Origin: Oceanobacillus bengalensis
GTDB lineage: Bacteria > Bacillota > Bacilli > Bacillales > Amphibacillaceae
Length of the DNA: 64,000 bases
NCBI RefSeq assembly: GCF_003628445.1
Contig: NZ_RBZO01000002.1
Location: 140,681-204,680 of the forward strand
Direction: 5' to 3'
The position numbers and the translations under genes are program-made. Under the pieces are notes generated by a model. The model was not told the DNA's origin. It saw nothing but the letters and a program-made list of their open reading frames with translations, and did not search any database. Shown one piece after another: positions 38,300 through 47,354 of the stretch (positions are counted from its first letter, which is position 1; every line of letters starts with the position of its first letter).

Positions 38300-39178
38300 A
38301 TGTCATCGTTAGAAAAAAGAAAATTAGCATATAAAAGTATAAATAAAACATCATTAAGAATTACTATCCATTTATCAACACCAATTATATATCCGTTAAA
38401 CGGTATACACTTGGATGCACTTTTAACTGAAGTAGTTGCGAGAGAGTTATTCAGCTATGACTTGGATCGTTGGCAATACCAAGATAAACATATAGAACTG
38501 CCATTACCTTTAGAGAAAACTAAAGGAGAGTACCCCGTATGGAAAGCTAGTATTGGTTTTACCTCTCCTATAGTACGGGAATATCAAGATTTTTGGATAA
38601 AACGTACAAACGCTGAGTTTGCTGGTTATAAGTCGAGTGAAATTATTTGGCCCGCTGGAGTAATAAGTGATGTAGTGTCTAAGTCACTTGCGAAGGAAGT
38701 AAATATTGAAAAGGCTACTGGCCCAGCTAATAATCCAGCAAGTGGAGGCTTTAAGTCATACTATAAAAAAAGAGATCTTCTATTGACCGACTACATGATT
38801 TTTCATGCATATGGAAATAAAGAAGAAGTAGGACGACTACTTAAAACTTTAAATGGGATTGGAAAAAAAGTAGCGATAGGTTTTGGAAAAGTTAAAAGAA
38901 TTGAAGTTAATGAGGTGGAAGATGATTATTCTTTATTTACACCAAATGGTAAACCTTCTAGAAATCTCCCGGTAAAAGACTTTCCTAATTTAAAATCACA
39001 GATCATCGCTTCAAGAACTATGTCCCCATACTGGTCTAAACGTGATTTGGTGGTATGTTATGCTCCATCCTCTCCAATACCTGTGTGGGAATGGGAAGAG
39101 GATGTTAAAATAGAATCATTTGAGGAGAGTTGGTTTGAAGAAGATCTGGAAGATAATTATAGTTGGTTTGACGATTAA
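38300..39178 (+). CDS. csf3: Csf3 (Cas5-type) subunit
   Basis: This 292-residue RAMP-fold protein begins with a beta-strand (LRITIHLSTPIIYPLNGIHLDALL). The Gly-rich stretch LNGIGKKVAIGFGKVKRIEV at about 185-205 matches the C-terminal RAMP loop. It sits right after csf2, as Cas5/Csf3 do, and would cap the 5' handle of the crRNA. It ends with an acidic tail (EESWFEEDLEDNYSWFDD). ATG 38300 is preceded by GAGTGGTGA. The family call is inferred from fold motifs and position. Confidence 0.65.
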   Translation: MSSLEKRKLAYKSINKTSLRITIHLSTPIIYPLNGIHLDALLTEVVARELFSYDLDRWQYQDKHIELPLPLEKTKGEYPVWKASIGFTSPIVREYQDFWIKRTNAEFAGYKSSEIIWPAGVISDVVSKSLAKEVNIEKATGPANNPASGGFKSYYKKRDLLLTDYMIFHAYGNKEEVGRLLKTLNGIGKKVAIGFGKVKRIEVNEVEDDYSLFTPNGKPSRNLPVKDFPNLKSQIIASRTMSPYWSKRDLVVCYAPSSPIPVWEWEEDVKIESFEESWFEEDLEDNYSWFDD

Positions 39179-39227
39179 TTTACTTATACAAAAACTTATT
39201 AAACAGTTTTTATATAAAGGGTTGTTA

Positions 39228-39311
39228 CCGAACTTTATGGAGTAAAAAGTTGGTTATCTATGCTTCTTTATCTAACTGAAAAGAATAAACCCCGAAAGTT
39301 ATGGAGTGAAA
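39228..39311 (+). repeat. Two CRISPR-like repeat units between csf3 and cas6
   Basis: The 20-bp segments 39228-39247 and 39292-39311 match at 17 of 20 positions (core CCGAAnnTTATGGAGTnAAA) and are 64 bp apart. This equals a repeat of about 28 plus a spacer of about 36. They fall in the 155-bp gap between csf3 and the Cas6-like gene. This could be a degenerate one-spacer array, or a Cas6-binding site in the mRNA leader of the nuclease gene. No third unit is found at plus or minus 64 bp. Confidence 0.35.
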
Positions 39312-39333
39312 CACACGAAAGGAATTACTTAAT

Positions 39334-40101
39334 ATGAAGTATATTAATGCATCAATTATTCAAATAGAGTTACAATCAGATAAATATGTAAAAAAACCAT
39401 ACCCAAAATATCTACATGGACTTTGCTATTATTTAGCTGGAAAAGATTATCCACATGAAAAATACCGCCCACCTATGTTTCATCCTTCAATTATGAAATG
39501 GAAAGGAAACAAGGAATGGGGAACGCATGCAATTATTCTAATATCTAGTATAAATAAAGATCTAACATCCAATATACTTCAATCTTTAGAGAAAGTGAAC
39601 GTTCTCAGATTGGGGTTTAACGAAATGCAACTCAAAACTTTTACAATACAGAAACAAGAAACAATACCATTGGATGCAAAGGTTACTATACCAGTACCAG
39701 ATGAATTTAAAATTAGTTTTAATACACCTACCAGATTTAGAACTAGGGAAACAGATCATTATATTACGAAAGCTTATCCTGAATTGAACCTATTAATTAG
39801 ATCTATGGCTCGTAATGTCCATATTCTGTATGGCGTTAAAATTGGTTTAAAGGAACAAGAAGAATTAACTAATAGTATTATGCTTATTGATGTAATTGGT
39901 TATCCAATACAGGCAAAAATAGATAGAAAATCAGAGTTTGAAGATTGTTTTATTGGGGAGATACATATATCCTGCAGAAAACTAAATCAAGAACAAAAGA
40001 AACTTTTTGGTATTTTGTTAAGAACAGCTAAATATTCGGGAGTAGGTCATAAAAAAGGATATGGATTTGGACAAATACAAATCAAAAGACCTACTATTTA
40101 A
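39334..40101 (+). CDS. cas6: Cas6-type crRNA-processing endonuclease
   Basis: This 255-residue protein ends with the Gly-rich loop GVGHKKGYGFGQIQIKRP, the Cas6 signature. An N-terminal RAMP half has LCYYLAGKDYPHEKYRPP and WGTHAIILISSI, with several His residues that could serve as general acid/base. It would cut the precursor crRNA at repeats. ATG 39334 follows GAAAGGAATTAC. It is separated from csf3 by the CRISPR-like repeat pair. Confidence 0.75.
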   Translation: MKYINASIIQIELQSDKYVKKPYPKYLHGLCYYLAGKDYPHEKYRPPMFHPSIMKWKGNKEWGTHAIILISSINKDLTSNILQSLEKVNVLRLGFNEMQLKTFTIQKQETIPLDAKVTIPVPDEFKISFNTPTRFRTRETDHYITKAYPELNLLIRSMARNVHILYGVKIGLKEQEELTNSIMLIDVIGYPIQAKIDRKSEFEDCFIGEIHISCRKLNQEQKKLFGILLRTAKYSGVGHKKGYGFGQIQIKRPTI

Positions 40102-40136
40102 TTAATTTTTTAATTTTATTTAGAATGGGGGTTTTA

Positions 40137-42095
40137 TTGATTAAATCATCAGCAGAAAAGGAAACATTACAGCAAGAAATATTTAAATCAAGTAAATTAC
40201 CAAGAGATAATACGAATGAAATTATGCAACAAAATGTTTATCGAACGATACTATATGGCGTACCTTTCCGATTAGCCGATGAATATGCCCATGCAACAAA
40301 AAAAATTCAGTATAATGATTCTAGACGTATAGTAGGAGCAATGTGTAATGTTTATATGAACAAACTTTCACATGGAAATACAACCTTATATGGCATAAAC
40401 GATAAGGTTAAAAAAATAAATGGAAGAAATGTAATTACCAGTAGGGGGAGTTTTCGTGAATTAGTATCTAAAACACTTTCTCAATCCAATGACTTGTTTC
40501 AGGAACAAAGTAAACTTTGGGAATGGTATGAGGATAAAGATGGGAAGGTTCATCCTCGTTTAGATACAAATTATTTTTATACTGCTTTAGAACAAATGAA
40601 TGATATTAAATTATTTAATCGAAAACTATTTGATTTTAACGAATACAATGGTAGGTATTCATTGTACCATTTACCTACATATTGGTCAGAATATCAATTA
40701 GCCAAACGAATTCTAGAAATACTACATGGGAATAGCATACTTAAAACTTCTAAAGATATTGCAAAATTAAAGGCAATAAATTATGGTGCAGATACAGAAC
40801 AAGCACTAGCAATTAGTGAGGTTTTTGACAATAAAGTATCCATTATCACTGGAGGAGCGGGTACTGGCAAAAGTAAAACAATTGAAATTCTGGCTAATGT
40901 ATTACTAGACGAAAATGCGAATTTATCTATTCGTATCTGTTCCCCAACAGGTATTGCTGCTCAAAACCTGCAAAATCGATTAATAAATTCACCATCAGAA
41001 AAGGTACGTATCTATTTTTCAGACTCAATTAATAAAAGTCGAACTATTCATAGTTTGTTGGAAATAAAACCATCTAAATCAATTGGAATAATTCGTTCTA
41101 AGTTTTCCTATAGAAAAGACCCATTAATAGCCGATATTCTCATTATAGACGAAGCGAGTATGGTTGATATCTATTTAACACGTAGTTTGTTATGGGCATT
41201 AGAAAATCATGTTCATGTTGTTATTGTGGGAGATAGCAATCAATTGAATAGTATTGGCCCTGGAAGAGTTTTATATGACCTTACAAATGGTCTGAAAAGA
41301 TTACAAAAAAAAGAATTTGTTTCTCCTCTACCTAAATGGTCCAATCTAATTACGATTCATAGGACTAAGGAGGATTCTCGTATTCCAATTTTAGCAAATA
41401 CTTTATTAATTCAGAACAGGGATGATCGTTGGAATTGCTTTAAGCAAGAACTGGAAAGATGTATTGAAAAGGGAGACGTTCGGTATATAAAAGCACAAGA
41501 AACGAAGGAAATTCTTAATTTAACAGTGAATGAGTATTTAAATAATCATGGTTCTATGGAGAATGTAGCATTAATTACAACAAGACATAATCAAGAAATT
41601 GGGAGAAATATATTAAATCAGAAAATACAGAGTAAACTTATGAAACGTTCAGGTTTTGAAGAAGGAGTTATTGTAATTCAAAATAGGAATGATTATCTAC
41701 ATGGTGTTTTTAATGGTGAAAAGGGGATAATTACAAAGGTCATAGAAAATAAAATAATTGCCGAATTTATCGGGGAGAGAACGGTTTCCTTAAGTAAAAA
41801 TCAAGCTGAAAAAGATTGGTTGATTGGTTACGCAATTACTGTTCATAAATCTCAAGGGACAGAAGCTGAAACAGTTTTATTACCCATTTGGAGTGAACCA
41901 AAATCTAAAATATGGAATAGATCACTATTATATACAGCTATTACTCGTAGTAAAAATAAGCTAATATTTATCGGTAATGATGATGCACTTGAGCAAGGAG
42001 TAAAAAGTAAGGAAGGAAATCGCTTAACAAGATTACCACTTTTTTACCGAGAAATTGCTAATAGATATAAGGTATCCAAAAAGGTGGATAATTAA
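40137..42095 (+). CDS. recD: RecD-family superfamily 1 helicase of the type IV locus
   Basis: This roughly 652-residue protein has an N-terminal region of about 230 residues without a recognised domain, followed by a RecD/TraA-type helicase. It has Walker A GGAGTGKSK (from residue 239), Walker B IIDEASMVD (336-344), GDSNQLNSIGPG (motif III), VHKSQGTE (from 569, motif V) and LYTAITRSKNKL (motif VI). In subtype IV-D a RecD-like helicase replaces the DinG of IV-A. TTG 40137 is preferred because GGGGG lies about 6 bp upstream; ATG 40125 is alternative. It ends the operon. Confidence 0.85.
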   Translation: MIKSSAEKETLQQEIFKSSKLPRDNTNEIMQQNVYRTILYGVPFRLADEYAHATKKIQYNDSRRIVGAMCNVYMNKLSHGNTTLYGINDKVKKINGRNVITSRGSFRELVSKTLSQSNDLFQEQSKLWEWYEDKDGKVHPRLDTNYFYTALEQMNDIKLFNRKLFDFNEYNGRYSLYHLPTYWSEYQLAKRILEILHGNSILKTSKDIAKLKAINYGADTEQALAISEVFDNKVSIITGGAGTGKSKTIEILANVLLDENANLSIRICSPTGIAAQNLQNRLINSPSEKVRIYFSDSINKSRTIHSLLEIKPSKSIGIIRSKFSYRKDPLIADILIIDEASMVDIYLTRSLLWALENHVHVVIVGDSNQLNSIGPGRVLYDLTNGLKRLQKKEFVSPLPKWSNLITIHRTKEDSRIPILANTLLIQNRDDRWNCFKQELERCIEKGDVRYIKAQETKEILNLTVNEYLNNHGSMENVALITTRHNQEIGRNILNQKIQSKLMKRSGFEEGVIVIQNRNDYLHGVFNGEKGIITKVIENKIIAEFIGERTVSLSKNQAEKDWLIGYAITVHKSQGTEAETVLLPIWSEPKSKIWNRSLLYTAITRSKNKLIFIGNDDALEQGVKSKEGNRLTRLPLFYREIANRYKVSKKVDN

Positions 42096-42224
42096 TGCTT
42101 AATATCATTCTCTTGTCCAAATTTTAATACCTTGTAACTATTTTGTTTTATTAATTGTATACAGATATTTTCGGACCAAAGTTAATATTTATTTCTAAGA
42201 ATAAAAGTATCTATTATTATATTT

Positions 42225-42835
42225 GACAGTTTTATTACAGTTAAGGAATTAGGGGTAATCGGATCTCAATTGATTAATGTAATCTAATTTATCCTGTGGC
42301 ATCAGTTCTGCCTGAATTTCTGATACCCCAACCTGACTACCAATTGCATTTGCAGTACCTTTGTTATCACCTGTTAACATACTCGTCTTTTTAATTCCAA
42401 GTTGATGTAGCTTTTGAATGATAGCTTTACTTGTTTTACGTCAGCTACAGCAATAAGAGCAAGTACTTCTTTCTCCGTTCCAAAAACCATCACTGTTTTC
42501 CCTTGGTTTTGAAACTTTGTTACCTTTTGTTCTAACTTCTTATCATAATTAGTGGTAGATAAATCCTTAAAGAGTCTAGGACTTCCAATATAATAGACGG
42601 CAATGTTGCTATAGTTAATGATGGTGTCAATGATGCCCCTGCATTAGCAGCTTCTACAGTCGGTATTGTAATGGGAGGGGCCGGTACAGGTACGGCAATA
42701 GAAACTGCAGACGTTGCATTAATGGGAGATGATTTAAGTAAACTTCCATTTGCAGTTAAACTAAGCCGTAAATCACTAAATATAATTAAGGCTAATATCA
42801 CTCGGAATAAACGAAAAGTGGCGGGAACATAAGTT
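42225..42835. pseudogene. cadA remnant with an internal inverted segment
   Basis: 42225-42256 and 42597-42806 match cadA on the + strand (corresponding to about 22595-22625 and 22985-23190). 42257-42595 matches the intervening part (22639-22980) on the - strand. So a piece of about 340 bp was inverted in place. On the + side [41 protein letters not shown] is still readable. The copy lacks the front half of the gene and the C-terminal helix pair is replaced by 15 out-of-frame codons. Confidence 0.85.
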
Positions 42836-43265
42836 TGTAATATAATTGATTTTAGTATAATTCGCATGAAGGGTTTTTTAATTAGAGTTCATGCGGTTCA
42901 TTCATTTTAAACGAGTTTTGTCCAAATCTCTTGTCTCTAAAACTAGAGATATTTCCTATGCCCAACTTTTTTTGATATTACTATTTATGAACGTTACGAA
43001 ATTGACTTAAATAATGTTTAAACGGTTAACTGAGGGGAATTAAATGGAGAGCAATAAATAGGAATCAAAAAATGAGGGAGCGTGGAGCAATAGTAAATAT
43101 ACGGGTATAATAGCATCTATTGCAGTGTCCATAACTAACTAATTATAGTACTACGGCTACCTATTTCATGGAATCAGTGTCTGTGTTTTCTTGCTAATAA
43201 CTTGCACTTGTACAAGATAAGATATACAATGTGAAAAATGGTAATAGTTTCTGTAAATTTTGATA
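42836..43265. pseudogene. Shredded CDF leader and lipoprotein remnant
   Basis: 42836-43140 resembles 23332-23770: the cadA terminator (CGCATGAA.. / ..TTCATGCGG), the sequence TTTGTCCAAATCTCTTxxTxTAGAGATATTTCC, and a degraded CDF start (AATGGAGAGCAATAAATAGGAATC) with stops. 43170-43240 resembles the signal-peptide region of the YdhK-like gene (compare 19425-19500). This repeats the order cadA - CDF - lipoprotein of the 19-24 kb region in decayed form. No protein is expected. Confidence 0.7.
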
Positions 43266-43354
43266 ATTAAAGAATTTATAAAATATCTACTGGACTTATA
43301 TTGTTATAGCAAGCTTTGTTGATGAAAATTAACGTTATATCTGAATTTAAGTCT

Positions 43355-43393
43355 CAAGAGTTAGAGCCACCCTCTGACTCTTGGGGTTTTTTA
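43355..43393 (+). terminator. Strong terminator in the pseudogene-ctaG gap
   Basis: CAAGAGTTAGAG (43355-43366) and CTCTGACTCTTG (43372-43383), then GGGTTTTTT. The following 460 bp up to ctaG have no gene I can support. Confidence 0.75.
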
Positions 43394-43853
43394 GTGAAAA
43401 TAAAAATTCCAAAATAATTTATCCATTTGTATTTTCCAAAACCTTCACACTTTCCTCAAAAACATTTCTTATAATAACGAAGTAACGTAGATAAAAATTT
43501 ATGAAATAACACTATTACTAGCCTATATCAAGTATGCAAATAATTTATAATAACTGGCTGAATTATAAAAAATCTATACAATATTATTTTTTAATTTGGT
43601 AGTGATTATTATAAAATTAATTCTTTCGGTTGGGGGATTTACGAGTTTTTGGGCTAGCTAATATAGTAGGGAGCTTCGAAGGTTACTTGCAGCACATATC
43701 TACCACAGTAATAAAGGTTAAACTTGTCTACTGTAAGGTTTTTTCAACATTAAAAACGAGTTTTAAAACTTAATCAATAATCATAATCATTCAACAAGTA
43801 TATGGTAACATTAGTATATTAATAACATAATAGAAATAAAGGAGTGAATAGCA

Positions 43854-44756
43854 ATGTGGTTAAACTTACAAATATTTGGTTTCAAAGCTTTATGGAGTCC
43901 GTATTTTCTGATATACATATTAATAATTGGCTTACTATACTACTTAATAACAGGACCACTCAGACATAAATTTGGTGGAACAGATTTACCTAGTAGAAAG
44001 CAAAAGATCTATTTTTACTCTGCCCTGCTATTATTATACATTGTTAAAGGGTCACCAGTAGATTTAATGACACATATTACGTTAACTGCTCATATGATTC
44101 AAATGGCAATCTATTTATTTGTATTTCCTATTTTTATAATAAAAGGGATACCTAAATGGATTTGGAAAAAAATTGCTTATGCACCAGTATTAGGACCTGT
44201 TATTCATTTTTTAACAAAGCCTATTATTTCGTTACTATTGTTTAACGCACTTTTTTCTCTATATCATATACCAGTAATTTTTAATTTCTCAAAATCCATG
44301 CCAATTGCACATACATCCATATCAATCATATTGTTAATGGTTTCTTTTATTGTTATTTTACCTATTGTTTCACCTATAAAGGAATTTGATAAACTTAAAC
44401 CACTACTTAAAATAGCCTATATTTTGGCAAGTAGTCTATTAATAACTCCAGCATGTGCATTAATTATTTTTGCAGATGTGCCATTATATGCCGCTTATAC
44501 TGAAAATGGCGCATGGCTACAAGCTTTGAGTTTATGTGTGCCAAACGACGTATTACAGGGACTTTCTAATACTCTATCAGGACCAGAGATGTTTACATCT
44601 ATGGGAATTCTTATAGACCAGCAGCTAGGCGGAATTATCATGAAGATCATGCAAGAAATTACATATGGAGCCATTTATTGTTCCATTATTTTTAAGTGGT
44701 TTAAGGTGGATGATATCAATAAAATAGATCCTTTACCTGAAAAAACTAGTTATTAA
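43854..44756 (+). CDS. ctaG: CtaG (caa3-type oxidase assembly factor)
   Basis: This 300-residue, seven- to eight-helix membrane protein of the caa3_CtaG family is needed in B. subtilis for assembly of the cytochrome caa3 oxidase. The order FYSALLLLYIVKGSPVDLMTH, LTAHMIQMAIYLFVFPIFIIKG and DQQLGGIIMKIMQEITYG matches the family. AAAGGAGTGAATAGC precedes ATG 43854. No caa3 structural genes are in view; the nearby sco and copCD-like genes suggest it serves copper-centre assembly. Confidence 0.92.
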   Translation: MWLNLQIFGFKALWSPYFLIYILIIGLLYYLITGPLRHKFGGTDLPSRKQKIYFYSALLLLYIVKGSPVDLMTHITLTAHMIQMAIYLFVFPIFIIKGIPKWIWKKIAYAPVLGPVIHFLTKPIISLLLFNALFSLYHIPVIFNFSKSMPIAHTSISIILLMVSFIVILPIVSPIKEFDKLKPLLKIAYILASSLLITPACALIIFADVPLYAAYTENGAWLQALSLCVPNDVLQGLSNTLSGPEMFTSMGILIDQQLGGIIMKIMQEITYGAIYCSIIFKWFKVDDINKIDPLPEKTSY

Positions 44757-44792
44757 GTTCCCATTTCTATCTAAAAAAGTGGAGGCAATCGT

Positions 44793-44930
44793 ATGAAAGG
44801 AAAAATAGTTGTACTTATTCTAATTATTTTTACTATTGTTGTTTTAGCTATTGGTTGGTTTTTGACTCAGGATATTATGGAAAAGTTTGACTTAGAACCT
44901 TCTACTAGTATATTTAATGGACTACATTAA
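44793..44930 (+). CDS. Small single-helix membrane protein
   Basis: This 45-residue protein has one N-terminal helix (MKGKIVVLILIIFTIVVLAIGWF) and a short polar tail. The AGTGGAGGCAATCGT ribosome site makes translation likely. It lies directly after ctaG, in the same direction. A shorter protein of similar start (MKGRNVVFILLL) is at 47355. The pair may be oxidase-associated or kinase-associated microproteins; function is unknown. Confidence 0.6.
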   Translation: MKGKIVVLILIIFTIVVLAIGWFLTQDIMEKFDLEPSTSIFNGLH

Positions 44931-45018
44931 TAATTTCGAAACATATTAAAATGATTCGTAAAGGTTGATAATGCTAATACTATATGAGGTTTCCGGATAA
45001 AGTAAATGAGGTTTGCAT

Positions 45019-45723
45019 ATGAAGGATAAAATTTTACTAGTAGATGATGAATGGAATATGAGAAATCTGATAAAAATTCATTTATCTAGATTAGATGTTG
45101 ATATTGACGAAGCTAAGAGTGGTCAAGAAGCCCTTAAAATGATAGATAAGGAAAACTATATTTTGATTATTTTAGACATCATGTTACCTGATATTGATGG
45201 TTGGGAAGTGTGTAAAACAGTTAGAAAAACAAAAAGCATACCCATTCTTATGTTAACTGCTCGAAGTGATATTAAAGATCGAGTTTATGGATTGAATATT
45301 GGGGCTGATGATTACTTAACTAAACCATTTGCTCCCGAAGAACTGGTTGCTAGAATAACAGCCATGATACGTCGACAGAAGATGGTTAATGTAGAAATAG
45401 ATGCTTCGGCGCTGAATTATTCCGATTTCTCAATTCAAATTGATAGTAGAACTGTAATGGTAAAAGATACACCAATAGAATTAACGCCAAAGGAATTTGA
45501 TATTCTTTATTTGTTCGCTAGTCAACCGAAAAGGGTGTTTACTCGTGAAAATATATTAGATAAAATTTGGTCTATTAATGAATTTCGAGATTCTAGAGCT
45601 ATTGATACACACGTCAAAAATATTCGTGAAAAACTTCGAAAGTCTGGACTTTCCTATAACCCGATCAAAACAATCTGGGGAGTAGGTTATAGATTTTTCA
45701 GTAAAGAAGAGGATAAATCCTAA
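45019..45723 (+). CDS. OmpR-type response regulator
   Basis: This 234-residue regulator has a receiver domain (phosphorylation Asp53 in IILDIMLPDIDGWE; KPF Lys; DD at 9-10) and a winged-helix DNA-binding domain ending RAIDTHVKNIREKLRKSG...IKTIWGVGYRF. ATG 45019 follows GAGG. The kinase begins 1 bp later. Position next to bdbDC-resABC invites comparison with ResD, but the sequence does not prove orthology. Confidence 0.92.
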   Translation: MKDKILLVDDEWNMRNLIKIHLSRLDVDIDEAKSGQEALKMIDKENYILIILDIMLPDIDGWEVCKTVRKTKSIPILMLTARSDIKDRVYGLNIGADDYLTKPFAPEELVARITAMIRRQKMVNVEIDASALNYSDFSIQIDSRTVMVKDTPIELTPKEFDILYLFASQPKRVFTRENILDKIWSINEFRDSRAIDTHVKNIREKLRKSGLSYNPIKTIWGVGYRFFSKEEDKS

Positions 45724-45724
45724 C

Positions 45725-47101
45725 ATGAATAGAATTGTTCTGAAGCTTGGCATAATTATGATGGGACTAATCTTAGCGGTGTTATTACCATTGGGTTTTG
45801 TGGCTGATAAGATATTTTCGAATTTCTATTATAATCAAATAACAGAGGAGATTAGTGAACTTTCTCACAAATATGCAAGTTCGATAACGTCACTCGATGA
45901 CGATGCGATGATAAATATGTTTAAAAGTCTGGCCTATTTTACCAATAAGGATATATATATAACGAATGCAATTGGGGAAGTCATTGCACACACTGGTATT
46001 CAAATTCCTTTAACTAACAATGAACTTAGACACCTATCAAAAGGTAAGTCTGTCCAAAAAAACTTTGAGGATAGAGAAACAAGTAATACCTACCTTAGCT
46101 ATGGTCATCCAATTGTATTCTCTGATACTTTTGAGGGTTCTTTTTTTGTTTTGACCTCTGTTGATGATGCCCATGAACCAGCTCATAAGATCAGGGACTT
46201 ATTAATTTTATCGGCAGTAGGAGCTTTTTTTGTAGGTCTTGGAATTACCTTTTTTCTGGCCAGAAAAATGTCAAAGCCTTTGATAGAAATGGAACGAGCA
46301 ACAAGAGAGATAGCGAGAGGGAACTTAGATATACGTGTAAATACGATACCAAATGATGAATTAGGTTCTTTGGGTAAAGCGATTAATGATCTTGCGGTGG
46401 AAACAAATGAATATAGAACGAACCGAAGCGAGCTTTTCGCAAATATCTCCCACGAATTACGGACTCCAATAACATACCTAAAGGGATATGCAAACGCATT
46501 AAAAAACAATCTTTATAAAACAGAAGAAGAAAAACAGCAATACTTAACCATTATTGAAACTGAATCAGATCATATTTTAAGACTGATTAATGATTTATTT
46601 GATTTATCAAAAATGGAAGAAGGCCAAGCAAATCTTCAGAGGGAAACAGTTAATCTTCTAGAAATTGTGGAAACATCGATATTGAAAATAAAAATAGAAC
46701 TTGAGAAGAAGGGTTTAAAGCTAGTTACTGAAATAAATCGGAAGTCTGATTTACTCATATATGCTGATGGTATCCGAGTAGAGCAGATTTTTATTAATTT
46801 ATTAGTAAATGCCATTCAATATACGGAAAAAGGCTCTATTTGTATGAAAGTATGGGGGACTAAAAATAACGTACATATAGTCATTGAGGATACTGGTATT
46901 GGAATTCCCGAAGAAGACCTTCCTCTTGTTTTTGAGCGTTTCCATCGTGTTGAAAAATCTCGCTCAAGGGATTATGGAGGAACAGGACTGGGGTTAGCAA
47001 TTGTTAAGAACTTAGTTGAGATCCAAGATGGGAATATAACGGTAAGTAGCAAGAGAAATAAAGGAACGAAATTTGAATTAAGCTTCCCAAGAGTGGAGTA
47101 G
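45725..47101 (+). CDS. Sensor histidine kinase
   Basis: This 458-residue membrane kinase has two helices (about 8-30 and 160-180) bracketing an extracellular sensor, then HAMP (ARKMSKPLIEMERATREIARGN), HisKA with His243 in FANISHELRTPITYLKGY, and an HATPase domain (N, G1 DTGIGIPEEDLPLVFERF, G2 GGTGLGLAIVKNL). It pairs with the regulator just upstream. The stimulus is unknown; redox or envelope sensing would fit the neighbours. Confidence 0.92.
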   Translation: MNRIVLKLGIIMMGLILAVLLPLGFVADKIFSNFYYNQITEEISELSHKYASSITSLDDDAMINMFKSLAYFTNKDIYITNAIGEVIAHTGIQIPLTNNELRHLSKGKSVQKNFEDRETSNTYLSYGHPIVFSDTFEGSFFVLTSVDDAHEPAHKIRDLLILSAVGAFFVGLGITFFLARKMSKPLIEMERATREIARGNLDIRVNTIPNDELGSLGKAINDLAVETNEYRTNRSELFANISHELRTPITYLKGYANALKNNLYKTEEEKQQYLTIIETESDHILRLINDLFDLSKMEEGQANLQRETVNLLEIVETSILKIKIELEKKGLKLVTEINRKSDLLIYADGIRVEQIFINLLVNAIQYTEKGSICMKVWGTKNNVHIVIEDTGIGIPEEDLPLVFERFHRVEKSRSRDYGGTGLGLAIVKNLVEIQDGNITVSSKRNKGTKFELSFPRVE

Positions 47102-47109
47102 AGACGAAT

Positions 47110-47310
47110 ATGAAAAAAATAGAATGGTTTTTAGCTGTAATCCTGATAGTGATTGGATTAGTCTGTCTGACTATCTGTGCAACAATGTGGGGAAGTGGTT
47201 CGATTAGATATTATGTGACAACATTTATGCACATCTGTTTCTGGATAGGATTCCCTGGATTAGTAATAGGCGCTTTATATGTAATAATTTTAATTGGGAG
47301 AAAAAAATAA
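47110..47310 (+). CDS. Small two-helix membrane protein
   Basis: This 66-residue protein has helices at 4-28 and 42-62 and ends KK. It is 8 bp after the kinase stop and probably co-transcribed. No family recognised; it could regulate the kinase or belong to the envelope. Confidence 0.55.
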   Translation: MKKIEWFLAVILIVIGLVCLTICATMWGSGSIRYYVTTFMHICFWIGFPGLVIGALYVIILIGRKK

Positions 47311-47354
47311 ATAAGAAGTTTTTCTTTCCTCTATGATACAGAAAGGTGGATAAT

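Noticed and set aside
42532..42867. 111-codon minus-strand frame
   Set aside because: It is antisense to the cadA remnant, the same shadow as the one opposite intact cadA at 22959-23189.
36345..43000. Full CRISPR array, cas1 or cas2 near the type IV genes
   Set aside because: I read both flanks and found no run of regular repeats and no Cas1/Cas2-like protein; only the two-unit repeat in the csf3-cas6 gap.
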